Part shown: in pieces, positions 34,559 to 47,299 of the stretch
Layout: the number at the start of each line of letters is the position of its first letter
How positions within the stretch are numbered: the stretch's first letter is position 1
Origin: Anisakis pegreffii
Taxonomy: Eukaryota > Nematoda > Chromadorea > Rhabditida > Anisakidae
Direction: 5' to 3'
NCBI GenBank assembly: GCA_035041965.1
Contig: JAPYMA010000945.1
Coordinates: 1 to 64,000 of the forward strand
DNA: 64,000 bases
Program-made: the position numbers and the translations under genes
Notes under the pieces: model-generated
Database searches by the model: none
What the model saw: only the letters and a program-made list of their open reading frames with translations
What the model was told of the DNA's origin: nothing

Positions 34559-37500
34559 ATGACTTCAATAAACACCCGACCAGATGATCATCATCCATCA
34601 AAAAATTTCACCAGTGATCCATTCTCACCTCCAACATTTGGCTTAGATCCACCGAACATCGCATCGCCAAGTAAATCATTTCATTTATGATCTATACCTA
34701 TCAAAGTTCAATCAGTGTTCAATGAAACAATGAATTTTCTGTTTGAAATTGCATGCCTAATCGGTTCACCCATTTCCTTCCACTCAGTGAGGTGACATCC
34801 AAAAGATTCGAAGAGACTTGAAATTGATTCGATAAGCTTTCATAAATCTCGACCTATTTGTGAGTGTTCGATATCAGATCGGCATCCGTGTTCCTCTTCA
34901 AAATGTGATATCAGTCGATGGATTTCTTTTTAAAAAATTTTCTTCATTCTTACTATTTGATCTCATATCACACTCGTCGCTATATTCTATGCGATTTGGA
35001 AACGTTCTCAGTTGTGATGGTTATAATGATAATTTTTACAAAACAGTACTGACCAATCTGTATTGAAAGGAATCTTTCATTTCATCGTCATTGATAATGC
35101 AGTCATTAGTATTTTAATTCTTCCATTAACATTTTGAAGAAATCTTGTATTGCACTCTAGAATCAGCGCAATCATCAGACTCGTCACAGTTTCATCGTGA
35201 TCGTATGAGTTCGGTCAGTGATGTTGAAATTTCCCTCTCACCGAAACCATCAATTGGTTCGTTTTGAATTGTTTCAAATTCAGATTGCCATTATGAACGT
35301 CGAATTTTACATTGTAATGCATACTATTCCATGCAGTTCTGTGTCTTGTTTTATATCATTGCGGTCATTCTTTGAACGTAACATTTTATGAGTCGTTTAT
35401 GATAATGGGAATGATTCTGTTGAATGAGCTGTGAATTGCTTGAAATTTAACTGAAACGGAATTGATTATGATGAAGCGAAATGACATTGAACGAACATTT
35501 CCGTCATCACCGAATGAAAAACGTTCTGTATGGAATGTTAACAGACCGAATGTGAACAGAACATCGTCCCTTTTGCTCTGCAATACTCTCTGGTAATGAT
35601 GATGACAGCCAACCAAAACAACAAGCGAAAAAGGATTCGGCGAAGAAATGAAAGAGGGAAAGAAACATTTGCATCCGTTGTCATCGGTTTTTTAATGTGA
35701 ACATTCGAATCAATCTCACCGTCGAAATCAATTTGAATGTTGTACACTCCATCCATGTATTATAATTGAACAACCTGTGACCTGCTGGGCAGCTAAGAAA
35801 TGACCGTATTGAGCCCTTTCGAGGTTCGTCGACCGACTGGGTTGGAGATATCCATATAATGACTGGGTAACCTGATGGGTGGGAGACATCATGTAGGTTG
35901 TTTATAAACCCACTAGTTACAAACTTTCATCATGTTCATCTCTCTGGCCTGGTCTATGATAGAGGTTACGTTAGCTAGCTGGACTAGAAATTTTGATGCG
36001 GCTGCTCGTTGCCTATCGATTAGTTTTTGACCCAGAATCGCTATCAGTGCTGATTTATGTGGAGGTGTCACAGCAACTAACCAATAATTCATTGAGTTAT
36101 TATTGATATCACTATCACTACCAAGATATCATTACTACCATGACTAACAACTATGTCTCAAAGATACGCACTATAGCATTCATTCAAGTACACAATCGGA
36201 ATCACGATCTATGCCTCATTCTTCCTCATCCCTCTGACTATCCTGTGAGACTGCGGTGTAATTTAATCGCCACCAGACGTCAAACCGCTGCACCCTGACC
36301 TTCCTGTTGAAACTCGCTCCTTTCACAGAGTGTAACGAAGACATGCAAGCAAGTACTGAAGTGCAAAGTCTTTCTATAATAAATAATAACGATGAACGAA
36401 TGCAATTAGATAATGGTAACTCGAGTGAAGCGCACCCAAAAGCAACAGCAGCAGGGTATTCCAGCTCGTTGGCATCAACGTCCTCATCAATGCATCAGCA
36501 ATCAAACGAATCACGTAAACGATCCTCATCATACGGCAATACCAGCACCAATAATGATACTAATTCATCACTAACTGATAAAAGAATCGCAACAAAAATC
36601 TGTCGAGTGTGTGGCGATAAAGCGTATAGTTACAATTTTAACGTCATCACTTGCGAATCTTGTAAAGCTTTCTTCAGACGTAACGCCAATAAACATAAAG
36701 TTAGTTCTTCATATCATTAAAATATCCATTTTCTTGTTTTTTTGGCCATTATTATGAATCCCTCTTTATTAGAGCCATTCTGCCAGTATTGCGACGCTCA
36801 TTTTTTAATTTCATTCTTTGATTAATTTTAAATCAGTAGATCATTTTACGTCCCGCTTCAGTTACAAAAATTGTTATCTTCAACTCAATATTCAAATACC
36901 TATCACTCTTATCAACCAATTCATCACCTTTTGTTGTTTGCACTTCAGTCCTCACTATTAGACTAGGTTCAACAAGGTAATTGATCATTTCCAAATATCC
37001 TGAACTTTTCAAGTGTTCCTCCTAAGTGGTGTTTATGAATAATCTATTCTTTTCAGTCGTCCACGAATATTTCTTTTCATTTCTGTTTCGCACATTAGCA
37101 ATCTTTAGAAAGGGTACGAGTTTGTTGTTTAAGCTTGTTCAGAATACCACTCATCGCAAGTCATTCAAAGTAACTGAATTGAAACTGTTTAACATCATTA
37201 ATCATCGGTGCATATGATGCTGAAAATTAGTTGAAATTAATGCTTGCATAAACAGAGGAATGGATATATGCATTGAATTGATGTTGCGAACGATTTTGCG
37301 TTAGTTTAGGTGGATGTTAGCTTGTAGTGAACGCTGTGTGATTTGTTGTAAGGAGGGTACGTGTTCTGAATAATGTTCAAGTAAGAAAGAATGGTTGGCG
37401 TGAAGACGATTTTGCATTAACGAAGCATGAGTATAACGGTCGAAGTATAGCGACTGAACGTTTGAAAAGCGATTTTTTTGTAAACAGAATCGAGCAGGTG

Positions 37501-40500
37501 CGCTCTTTAGTTATTGTTTGGTCATCGATTTCAAATCGTCATCCGATTAGATTTATCTATCCTCTACTTCATATTGTGTAGCAAATAGCTTTTTGCTTTT
37601 CGGGTTACGGCTCAATTGTATTTCCAATACCTTTCATGTAGTTTTAAGCAGTCGGTGGGATCTTTTTTTGCGACAGTTTCAATTGACTGAAATGAACATT
37701 CGAGAAATGATTTAGGTCAGAGCCACAGCCAGGTGCTGAGACTTGAAAAGGCTGCTTGCAACGTCGGCGGAGAAATATTAACTGCTCCATTTAAGAGGCA
37801 TTCTGTACTGGTTTAATTTTATTTATTAGTTGATTTTGTGAAATTTTGAGCGATGTGCTTTGAATTTTGGAGGGGAAACCATCGCATTCAGGTGGCTAAA
37901 GGCTTGAATCAGGATTGTGAATGTCTAATGTGGTTTATTTTTTGTCCATATTGAGGCGCTAATATCGCAACATGCATCAGTTCTTATAATTAATATGAAG
38001 AAGACATAAGTGAATTAGAGCGACTGATAGTGAGTGTAGTGTTATTAATGAAGTGAACGGGTTGATGCAATAGCAGGAAATCAGATGTCCTTTCAACGAC
38101 CAGTGCGATATCAACGTCGTCTCGCGAAGATTTTGCCAACGATGTAGACTTCAGAAGTGTTTCAATGTTTGTTTTTTGAATTTTCCTGTTACTTTTGATT
38201 CTTAGAGCGTTATTTTATGGTTTAGTTACGATTAACATTGCCGTTATTATTGCTTCTGTTTCATTCGAAAGCAATAAGATGGCGTGAAAATATTTACGTT
38301 CAATATAGCTGTTAATGCGGACCGGAAGGGGTACATCGCGAGTTCGAGTCTCGCTCGCAGGGGGAAGTTCTGCTTGAATTCGAATGATATATCGATGTCA
38401 CTGATTTTATTACGCATGAGCCAGGCTAGGATTTGGCTTGTAGCTCTAATGATTGTGGGTTAGCACTGAGGCAGTAACAATGAAAAAGAATTTTACAAAG
38501 AATGGGCAGTTCTCAAGATCGGAATTGATTTTTGATGAGGGAAAATCTACGATTTTTTAAATGTTTATAAATGAGTGCTCCTCCGCGCTGCAACATTCAT
38601 TGAAGTTGTTAGTTGCACTGAGTTGTGTTTCGAATAAACTTTGATTGATAACTATTTGCAATAAGCAAATGATTGGAGGTTGGTATGAAGAAAGAATGGA
38701 TAATGAGCGAAGAGGCTCGAATGGAAAAAAAGCAGCGTGTTCAAGAGAATCGTGAACGGCGACTCGCCGAAACGAAGAATCCAAACCCTCCAGTAAGATT
38801 CTAACGTTCAAATTTTGAGTAGTATTGAATTCGTCCATAACATGAGAAAGACTGTAATGAACAATTGATGAAGGTCTAAAGTTATTCAGATAAAGTGCTA
38901 GCAGCACGCGAACAGTGAGTGTACTTTTAAAGTATTCGTGTAAAGAAATGAATGATGAATGAAGAAATGACTCTAAAAGTGTTTTTCAGCATCGGAGAGT
39001 GACAAAGCACAGTGACGACGAAGAAATACCTCCATCCAAAGTACCATCTTTAACAGCGTCGCAGCATTCATCCAAACAAGAAATAACATTAGTTACAGCG
39101 AACGATTCACACTCAAATGAACCACTTCAAAATAACACATTGTACTGCATTTTCATTCGAATTCCCCTTTTAGCAATCTAATTCAGCAACACTTTTATTC
39201 ATTCCAATTTAGTTCATATAGTAATAATGAATAACAAGAGCAATTAAAGGCCATCATTAAGTGGAATAGCAATGCCCACTTCAATATCGACGAGCGTTTC
39301 ATTTCGTGATATGCCCACACCTGGCTCAATTGACTCGTTACCTTCACCTATGATTACCACTGCTGGTTTTAGGCCACCTCTTATTACTGATTCTACCCCT
39401 TGTTTGTTTTTTACTGTTTTATTTTTGAATTGATAGTGTTCACCTGACAATAGCGTTTGCTTATTTTACATCTCTAGACGCATTCTTAGTAGTAATAATA
39501 ACTGTAATTTCAATTATATTGATGCCAGTAACGACCAGTATTGCCGAAAATCAGAAATACATGTAGCAGCAATGAGGAGTAATCTAATTAGAGTAATCAT
39601 TAATAATTGTAGGTTGTAAGTAAGTAACCATTTGAGTTGTAAGCATGCAAAAAATAAGTGTACTATTCAGTGAACAATTTGATATCACCAAGCAAATCGA
39701 CGATATTAGAATCCCCATCAGCATTCTTATCATCATCACCATCATCATCATCATCACATGAACAACGTTTGGTTAACCAGGTTTCACAGCAGTTGAATTA
39801 TACACAGGTTGTTGCTTGTCATTTTGAGCGAATGATCAATTCTGATTGCTTTCTTATTTCATATATTTTAGATGTCTTTGATAATATCACGGACGTTTTT
39901 CTTTTATTATATTCAGTTTTTTCATTTCTTTTTGATTCCGTTTTGTACTTCAATACTTATATTCTATGGAGTTCCATCGTTTCGTATTCTTTAAAACTAG
40001 TAATAATCAAGCTCATTTTAGTGCATTTGTAAGATGTTCATTATTTCTTCATTCATTTCTTCATTTCACTTCACCCACTCCCTTCTATTTCATCAGTTGT
40101 GTTGAGTTCATTTTCAAAGTCTTGATCTTCGCTCACATTCAATTGTCTTAATTGCTCCTTATTTTCTTCTTGAAGAGTCTTTGATTTTTCTCGTTCAGTT
40201 TTGATATTCCCAACTTGTAGGATAGAAATGTCTTGAAACCGTTTTGGCTTGTTGTCTCTTCCTACACTTGAATTTACCAGTTATCCACTGATCGTGAGAG
40301 TCCACTTTTTCGAAATGAGCAGTCAGAATAAGGTGACGTCGTTCTAGGTAACATTCACCTGTCTAGTTGCATTCTGCAACATGGAAACGTCAGTTTTTGT
40401 TGTCCGATCGATACACTGACAATTTGAGATATAAAATTCTGCATTTGAAACTGACAATATTCTCGGTACAGAGTATTGATGTGAAAGGTCCCTAATTGAA

Positions 40501-43500
40501 ATTACTCGAAGCTTCAATTCTTCGATCACCTCCTCCCTCAGTACCGTTCTTTCCAGCCCCAAGAATTCATCAGGGGTTGCTTTTGGTTGTTGAGTCGTTC
40601 AAATATCTGCAAGGAAACAGTATTGTTGACCCGTTTCAGAGAAATCACTGAGAGGGATCGTTTGATTTGAGTCGAATGAATGCATGCATTCAAATACATT
40701 CAAAAAAAGAAGACCAATTAATGTCAAAATAGCAATTCAAGGCAGCGCAACTAGCAGCCGTCCACCATGTCCAGCAACAGCAACACAGTAATAAAACACA
40801 ATCGCCCACGACCGACTATCCACCGTGCAGAATGCTCTTATCGTCGACCGTTATTCCTCCATCATTACCTACAATACCTCCTGTTTGCATCGCGTCCAAT
40901 ACGAATCATTTGAATATATCACCGTTAAACGTTACCTCACAATTGACTCCTCTGAATATTATCACTCAAAATGTTATACCTCCGGCTATGCCACAACCAC
41001 TTCATGTTTGTGCATATTTCTAATTAATATTCATTTCTCAAAATAAGTGCTTTCTTTTCCGATTGAAGTCATATACTCAGTGAAAGATTATTGCCGTTAG
41101 TTTCTAAAGAAATCTTTCGAATTCAATGAAGCGAACTGCAGTTCCCATCGAAACAACCACATGCGTGATTAATCAAAATAATCAAAATGTTCTCATATGG
41201 TGAATTCAATTGAAATGAACTAATATACTGAAAGAAGTAATGTTTTTATAGATGTTCTCTCAGTCAGACCAGTCCTTAACTAGATCATTACCAACAAATG
41301 ATGATATGATTACAGTACCAAAAGAGGTGTTGATAAGACTTTTACAGTACAATAATCAATGTAATATCAATTGTACATCATTACAAAGCCCTCACATGGG
41401 TTGTTCCTCACAAACATGCCTATGTACATGTTTTTGTGGAAAGTATCCGCCGGGAAAGATTATTGTTGAGGAGGTATTTTTTTATTATTACTTTATTACT
41501 CTTATTATTACTCATTGTTATTAATATCATTATTAGTAATAATGTTATCATTGCTATTTTTATTATTGTTATTATTAGTAGTATTATCAATGCTACTATT
41601 GGTTATTATAATTATTATTGTTCAGTATTATTATCACTGTTAATATTACGGTCAATGTTACTTTGGGTAATAGTTTAGCAATTTTAATTTTTCATCACCA
41701 TTCCAGTTCTTTGTGATCAGATATTGCAGTGGTTTTCTCTTCGATTTTCATAAGCATTGAGTGACAATAATTTCTTCTATAGGACTGTTTCTCAACCATT
41801 TTAATCCAATTGCCGGTTTTAGTGGAACCATAATCAAACCGTTTCTGTCTCATTTCAGTGCAGTAAAATTCATTAATCAATTCCAAGACAGATAAGATAA
41901 CATCGCAATATTCATTCTTGATCACCAGAACCGCCTTTCCCACGTGTCAATGTCGCTCACTGCTGTGCTATAAGTATCGACCGAGAAATACTGACCTATA
42001 GTATGAATGCTGTTCTCGAGTATGAACGAGTAATCGTTCACAGTGATCAACGAGGGCACAGGAGTCCAATAATTACACGATTTAAATCAGGATGAGTATT
42101 TTTGTTCTTGAAGGTACGAAAGGAACTTTCGGCAGGGCCAAGCTGTTCGCAAACTCAGTCAATTGAAGCCAGAAATGAGTCATTAAAAGTAAATGCAACT
42201 AGAGTTAATGATTGGGCTGAATGTAGCAATGCGCGTAATGCTAATCGGGTACTTGATTTTATCGTTTACTTTTGCAGTTGCATTGCTATTTCAAGTCACC
42301 AAGTCAATAATACATAGACAGATTTCATGTTGTATTTGTCTTTTCATTTCATTTTCTATTCTCTATTGAACACGTTCAAATTTACGTAAATGAAGCGTGA
42401 AACAATTCAAGAACATATGAATCTTTCAAATGATGCATTTTTCTCAGAAAACAGAAACACACTCTTCTCGTAGATCGTCTCTCTTCAAGAGTGCCTCACT
42501 GCTCGAAGAGGAAATGAACTCTGTTCATGGTCAGTAATTTGTATTCTTGCATTATTCATCATCCATTTATTCCTGTCAGATATAACTCAGAATATGACAT
42601 CAAATGAGATGATAGCTGGAAATAATTCAGCGTTTGATGAAATTTGTTGAGATGAGGTTGGGAGATTGATAATTGTGGTAGTTGATGTGGAATGGTAGAG
42701 GTGAGAGTGGTGGTACTTAACAGTAGTGCGTTGAGTGGTTGATGTTAGTGTGCATATTTTAGTGGATCCGGACTGTTGCTTGATGACATCAACAGATCAA
42801 GACCGTTTGAATGAAGTGCTTTGTGCAAACGGCGCATGGGCTGAAATAGAACCAAATTCAGTGGATGCGATGCGTCATGAACAGGGATGTCCGTCAAAAG
42901 TTGATATGATTAATATGGCCGATGGTGCCATTCGGAGGATGATCAAAATGGTGAAACGAATGGATACCTTCAGACGCATTGAGCATCACGATCAAATGCA
43001 GCTCTTAAAATGTATTATTTTTAATCAACTCATTTGTTCAATCAACAGTACTTATTTTGCGTTTTGTAATTGCAGACAGTTGCATGGAATATATAATTCT
43101 ACGAGGCGCAATGTCCTATGATCCTGAGCAGAATGCATGGAAAGGACCAACAATGCATTCCGGTTTTAATGTTAAAATGGACGCTATGAAAGACACGAGA
43201 GATAACATGTTTGAAAGTAGTATTAGGTTGATGCTTTTTATCATATTTGCATTTCAATGATGCTTACTAGTGTTTGCAAAATGCCGACTATTTTCAGTTC
43301 CGATATTGGGGTAAAATCATGGGATCGTTTTTCAATCCTCTAACTGAAAAGCGAGCAAAAACAGTGGGCAAAGCAACGAAAGTCGAATCGGCAGTGATGA
43401 CAATATGAAATTTTTGTTCACTGCTTTCTAAAAAACAAAAGCTATTATAAAATGATTTATTTATTGATTGCCGCTGGGCAATGAACAAAAAACCGATGAA

Positions 43501-44411
43501 TGTGAGAATGATTAATGTCTAATTAAAGATGAACGAGTTAGCAGAATTATATAAACTACCATTTTTCATCAAATCCTGAAATGCTAGACTGTTATTTGAT
43601 GATATCAAAAAGAATTTTTTTAGCTTGAAGGAGATGCATTTCAGGATTAAAATTCAGGGATCACCTGCAAACACTAGTGATTAGGCTCTTCAGTAATAAT
43701 AGTCATCGTGGTTTTAATGATTGTGAAGTTTAAGATTTTACGCGACCTTTAAAGAAGAATGGCGAACCAATGAAGCTGTTATGCTCTTGTTGGGAATGAT
43801 TGTGATCTTCAATCCTCATTTTCCAAATCTTCACAGTGCACAAATTATCGAAAGAGAGTATGAGGCTTATAAGAAAGTTTTGAAAAGGTTTGTCGAAAGC
43901 ACTTTTACTAAGATACAAACAAAATCGCGACTACTCGATGACTGTTTTTTTTTCGAAATTTTGTTCCAGACCTGCGTTGTCTGTAATCCTGCCATACTAA
44001 CCTCATTTAGTGCGAAGTGCTGATTTGCCGATGCTGCTTCAATTGATCATATTTGTGTAATGTGATCAGTGAAGATCACATTCTTGAAAATGATTGCTGT
44101 AATAGCCAATAAGTAGCGATTTTCCGTGGAATCAGATTGTTGCTGATTGATTCATTCGGTGCAACTGATGAATTGTGTTTTAACGTGCAGAATTTACAGT
44201 TGGTATGTACAGTTTAGTGGTGTTCATAATTAATTACAGGTTATTATTTACGTTGTGCGGTCAAGATGTGAAGCGTACGAATGTTGAATTTAAAGGTCTA
44301 TTAGATAAAATTACATACCTCGAAACGTTGAATAAACGTGCACAGCGAATGCTTCATGAGATCGATTACAGTCAGATGGAACCACTGTTGATTGAATTGT
44401 TCAATGAGTGA
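34559..44411 (+). CDS. Nuclear hormone receptor, NR1J group (NHR-8/NHR-48/DAF-12-like)
   Basis: This is a ligand-regulated transcription factor. Exons: 34559-34670, 35161-35256, 36329-36699, 38077-38166, 38679-38792, 38990-39141, 39250-39401, 39671-39807, 40742-41005, 41252-41473, 42114-42248, 42448-42529, 42763-43011, 43076-43226, 43735-43887, 44240-44411. All phases agree and the product is 883 residues. The DNA-binding domain (about 160-223) has both Cys4 fingers: CRVCG...CESCKAFFRRN, P-box ESCKA (179-183), then CPFNDQC and CQRCRLQKC. The extension VGMKKEWIMSEEARMEKKQR is typical of HR96/NHR-8-like NR1J members. A long Ser/Pro-rich hinge precedes the ligand-binding domain (about 643-883), with QLLKYSCMEYIILRGAMSYD, LLLGMIVIFNP and a C-terminal AF-2-like EPLLIELFNE. 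The long hinge favours NHR-48-like, but orthology within NR1J is unresolved. Intron 14 contains a MITE. Confidence 0.93.
35765..36060. other. Richer-GC block in receptor intron 2, possible repeat
   Basis: This part of intron 2 is less AT-rich and contains short self-similar strings (GACTGGGTTGGAGATATC, GACTGGGTAACCTGATGGG). An inverted pair AACAACCT/AGGTTGTT lies near 35770 and 35897. It looks like an inserted repeat or retroposon fragment. No family is recognised. Confidence 0.35.
38310..38366 (+). other. tRNA-like T-arm (SINE head or tRNA relic) in receptor intron 4
   Basis: GCGAGTTCGAGTCTCGC at 38337-38353 forms a perfect 5-bp stem with the classic seven-base TTCGAGT loop. An A-box-like TAGCTGTTAATGCGG lies upstream at 38306-38320. 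No pairing acceptor stem or normal anticodon arm can be drawn. It is not a functional tRNA but may derive from one. Confidence 0.4.
41474..41660 (+). repeat. TTA/ATT-rich low-complexity tract
   Basis: About 190 bp of imperfect TTA and ATT triplets right after the exon 10 donor of the receptor gene. It is simple-sequence expansion. Confidence 0.8.
43268..43676. mobile_element. MITE of the TAGTGTTTGCA family, copy 3
   Basis: The ends TAGTGTTTGCA...TGCAAACACTA and the length (about 405 bp without the TA) match copy 1 at 24766-25174. The interior differs, including GGCAAAGCAACGAAAGTCGA. It lies inside intron 14 of the receptor gene, between two ligand-binding-domain exons, and adds most of that intron's length. 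A diverged fragment in opposite orientation is at 47094-47290. Confidence 0.8.
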
Positions 44412-44611
44412 ATAATGCTCATTTTTGAATCTTTTGTGGTTAATATTGCCTCTTTGTTGATTTGATCTGGTCATGTTTCTTGACATGCTCTTCGACATTT
44501 AATGTGAGTGACCGTTTGTATCAAATTGTTCCGTGTGCAGCTTGTTTGTTCCGTCTGTTGAAAGATTATGGTAAAATATGCCGAACGATCATGCAGTAGG
44601 CATGCGTTGGT

Positions 44612-44651
44612 TTTTGTTAGGTGAGTCAAAGCTTTTGTTAGGTGAGTCAAA
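44612..44651 (+). repeat. Tandem duplication holding two TGAGTCA sites
   Basis: TTTTGTTAGGTGAGTCAAA occurs twice at 21-bp spacing (44612-44630, 44633-44651), about 200 bp after the receptor stop codon. Each copy contains TGAGTCA, the AP-1 core consensus. Function is not shown. Confidence 0.75.
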
Positions 44652-44779
44652 ATTTGACGTTGTAGCACTTTTAATGGGTAGTTGATCGATTCCGGTGACT
44701 GTTCAAACTTAGTGCAAATGTGTGTAGCACATTGTTCGTATTCGATTTTGGTAGATTACATTTAACGCTTTTTATTTGA

Positions 44780-45560
44780 CTTCATATTTCGTAGTTCAGT
44801 GATTCTCACGTTCGTGAACTTCATTACCTTCTTTGATGGTCTAGCAGCTCGTTGTTATACCTCCCTCCTCGCTACAAAAACTTCCCATTTCCACGAATGC
44901 AATATTATGAGACGATTGAAAACAACAACATGCCTTAGTGTCTCATTCATGACTATGAAAACAACAATTTTCAATGTAGAATCCCACAACATTCGCCACA
45001 GCGTAATACAGATTTGTCACAAAGCGATACCTCTGACATGAGGGAATTGTTACTTCATTCATTTATGAACTAAAATTACCATTATATGCACTCATTAAAA
45101 AACTTACCAAAACTTTTCAGAGCAACTGAATAATAATAATAGATGAATTCACGAATACTCGCTCTTCTCACCGTAAACCATTGATCTTTTCAGCTGCACT
45201 AAGAAATGAATCAATTCTCAGTGCTTACGAGGGACTATGTCAGCCATTATATTAAAGAACTTTGAAATGCCTCTGATTACCTCAAACTGACTTTTGTTCT
45301 GCCTGAAATGAGCTGAAGATACTCAAAAGATAAGAGAAAGAAGAGTATCGCCGTAAGCGAACCGCTTTTTGATATGTATCCATTTGAATTAACACCACAA
45401 TGGTGCTCCATCATAAAAACTGCACGAAATATCGGTTTACTAATCCTCTCAATTGCCACCTGACATCTTCGAATTACCGGTTAATTTACCCACTATGAGA
45501 AGCAGTGAAAGTTTAGCTAGATCATCATTTTTTAGCAAGATGTTTTCCGGATGATCGTCT
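44780..45560 (+). CDS. Unresolved candidate exons downstream of receptor
   Basis: Several short open blocks look protein-like. Near 44983-45063 a block after a TGTAG acceptor encodes IPQHSPQRNTDLSQSDTSDM. Near 45194 a block after a TCTTTTCAG acceptor encodes ALRNESILSAYEG. Near 45452-45557 a block encodes LPPDIFELPVNLPTMRSSES and ends in TGA. Phases do not join cleanly in my reading and no family is recognised. They may be exons of a small unknown gene or alternative 3' exons. Confidence 0.25.
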
Positions 45561-45569
45561 TCGTGTGTT

Positions 45570-46142
45570 GTTATGAAGCGAGTGATTATATTTTTGTCTT
45601 CGTTTGTCTGTTCAGTTCTTGTTATATATTTCGTTTGAAGATATTCAATCGTCATTAAATGTGATTAAATCGATTTGTGATTTATTTTGCCCACTAGTTT
45701 TTTGAATTTCGTTTTATTTGTTTGGAAAAATGGTTTCTCGTTGAGGAAAACTGTTATGCTTTTTGTTGTTATTAGTTACTCGACTACAGTTTTCGTTCAC
45801 TTGTTTGTAAATTGTTGCTATTGTTGAGTTCGTGAGACTTGTCGTTGTTAAGTTTATTTGTTAGCAGTCATCATAATGATGTAAATCTGTGTTCGCAAGA
45901 TAAATGTACATAAATATGATCATTCAGTGTGAAATTGTTTTTGATTATAAATGAATCGGTATCAGTATACATTCCATCATATAGAATGTTCACGAAGTCT
46001 CTTTCGGTTTTGTGAGTTCATAGAAATTTAGGTAATCGGAATAGTGCTCTGTGAACGTGACACATGATATGTTTGGGTATTTCGTTCCGTACATTTCCTT
46101 GGGATCAAGCTTCATTTGTTATTAAATGCGAAAACTGGCGTG
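45570..46142. other. AT-rich intergenic DNA
   Basis: No feature recognised before the repeat cluster that starts at 46143. Confidence 0.45.
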
Positions 46143-46542
46143 TAGTTTGCAAAATATCGATGATTTTCTCAATACTGAGATCAATAATAATACCAGTATC
46201 GTTTTTCAATACCGATACGATACCGGTATTAGAAAGCAACTTTTGAAATATAGAAATGTGACCTGTTCAACACATTCTTTTTAAGCCAATGTGTTCATAA
46301 TTAATCATTAAACAATTTGTCTAACAAATCACTCACCAAAGCTCATGAAATTCAACAAAAAAAATGTTATAAAAAAGGTCTCACTACGCTTCCTTCCACT
46401 CAGTCCTCCAATCGTGATGGATATACTACCAAATTCATTTAAAATGAGTTGTGCTATGAATATCGGACACCACAAATCTCGAGAGTGCTATCGCTTTTCT
46501 AACATCGGTATTCGGTATTACCGAAATCACATGCAAACACTA
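46143..46542. mobile_element. MITE of the TAGTGTTTGCA family, copy 2
   Basis: It is homologous to copy 1 (24766-25174) over most of its length, sharing AAGCAACTTTTGAAATAT, GCCAATGTGTTCATAATTA and CGTGATGGATATACTAC. The right end TGCAAACACTA is intact. The left end reads TAGTTTGCA, so two bases of the terminus are lost. No coding capacity is seen. Confidence 0.85.
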
Positions 46543-46815
46543 AATACAATGTATCACCATTGATCAATGTGTACATTACTATAGTAGCATTAGGTTCCGC
46601 ATCTTCAAACTAACCGTGTCCTCGGGTTTGCCCAATAACATGATTATTTCATCACATCGTTGGATTTCCCAGATTCTCTACTTTCAGAAATGTATATATG
46701 TAGTCGGGCGATTTTGCTTTGTTGAGGAGATATAGCTGATTCTCTGATTGTATCTCAAGCAACTCGGCGGCGCTCGTTTCAATACAATTTATCACCATTG
46801 ACCAATGTGTACAAT
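46543..46815. repeat. Dispersed fold-back unit flanked by 35-bp direct repeats
   Basis: The segment 46590-46775 is homologous to the units of the 6.8-8.4 kb array (CTAACCGTGTCCTCGGGTTTG, TTGTTGAGGAGATATAG). It is bracketed by direct repeats beginning AATACAATGTATCACCATTG (46543-46577) and AATACAATTTATCACCATTG (46781-46815). Confidence 0.75.
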
Positions 46816-47093
46816 GCACGTGATCCGCACGATTCAAACAACATTTCAAACGAGCAAGATTTTGGCCACTTTCAGTTCAACCTTAATCGCTCAACAGTTT
46901 GTGCTACGTGAGAATTTCAACGTCAACTTGAGGGGTACTCCGTACAAGAAAAACCGTTGTGGTAGGGGATCACGCAACTTGACTTCTAAAAAATGTCGAG
47001 ATGATTTGATAGAATGTGGAATGATCTTGGTTATCTTTAACACATCTTTATTGCGACATAAATCATTCGCGGTTGATTTATAATCGGTAAAAT

Positions 47094-47290
47094 TTGTTTT
47101 CACGAATCAAGCAACAACGGATGGATAAATCATTACATAACAGATTCATCTCATCTTTCGTTTTTTTTGAAAGCATCGAACAAAAATTTAGTAACGTCAC
47201 CAATTATTCATCTATCGTTATCACTGCTGCTTTGTCTTTTGTCAACGATCGTTTTTCAGTTCCGGGATTGATAAACGATACCAAAACTGA
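47094..47290. repeat. Diverged fragment of MITE copy 3 interior, inverted
   Basis: The plus strand here resembles the minus strand of 43294-43488: both contain GAACAAAAATTT, ATCACTGC and CGCTTTTCAGTT-like blocks, in the same order. It shows that the copy 3 interior is itself repetitive. Termini are not recognised. Confidence 0.6.
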
Positions 47291-47299
47291 AAAGCGGTT

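Noticed and set aside
38310..38366. Functional tRNA gene in the receptor intron
   Set aside because: Only the T-arm is convincing; the acceptor stem and anticodon arm do not form.
39244..39450. Minus-strand 68-codon frame with a natural-looking sequence
   Set aside because: The plus strand of the same DNA is receptor exon 7, which fits phase on both sides and the Ser/Pro-rich hinge.
41436..41678. Hydrophobic plus-strand frame resembling a membrane protein
   Set aside because: It is translation of a TTA/ATT simple-sequence tract in an intron.
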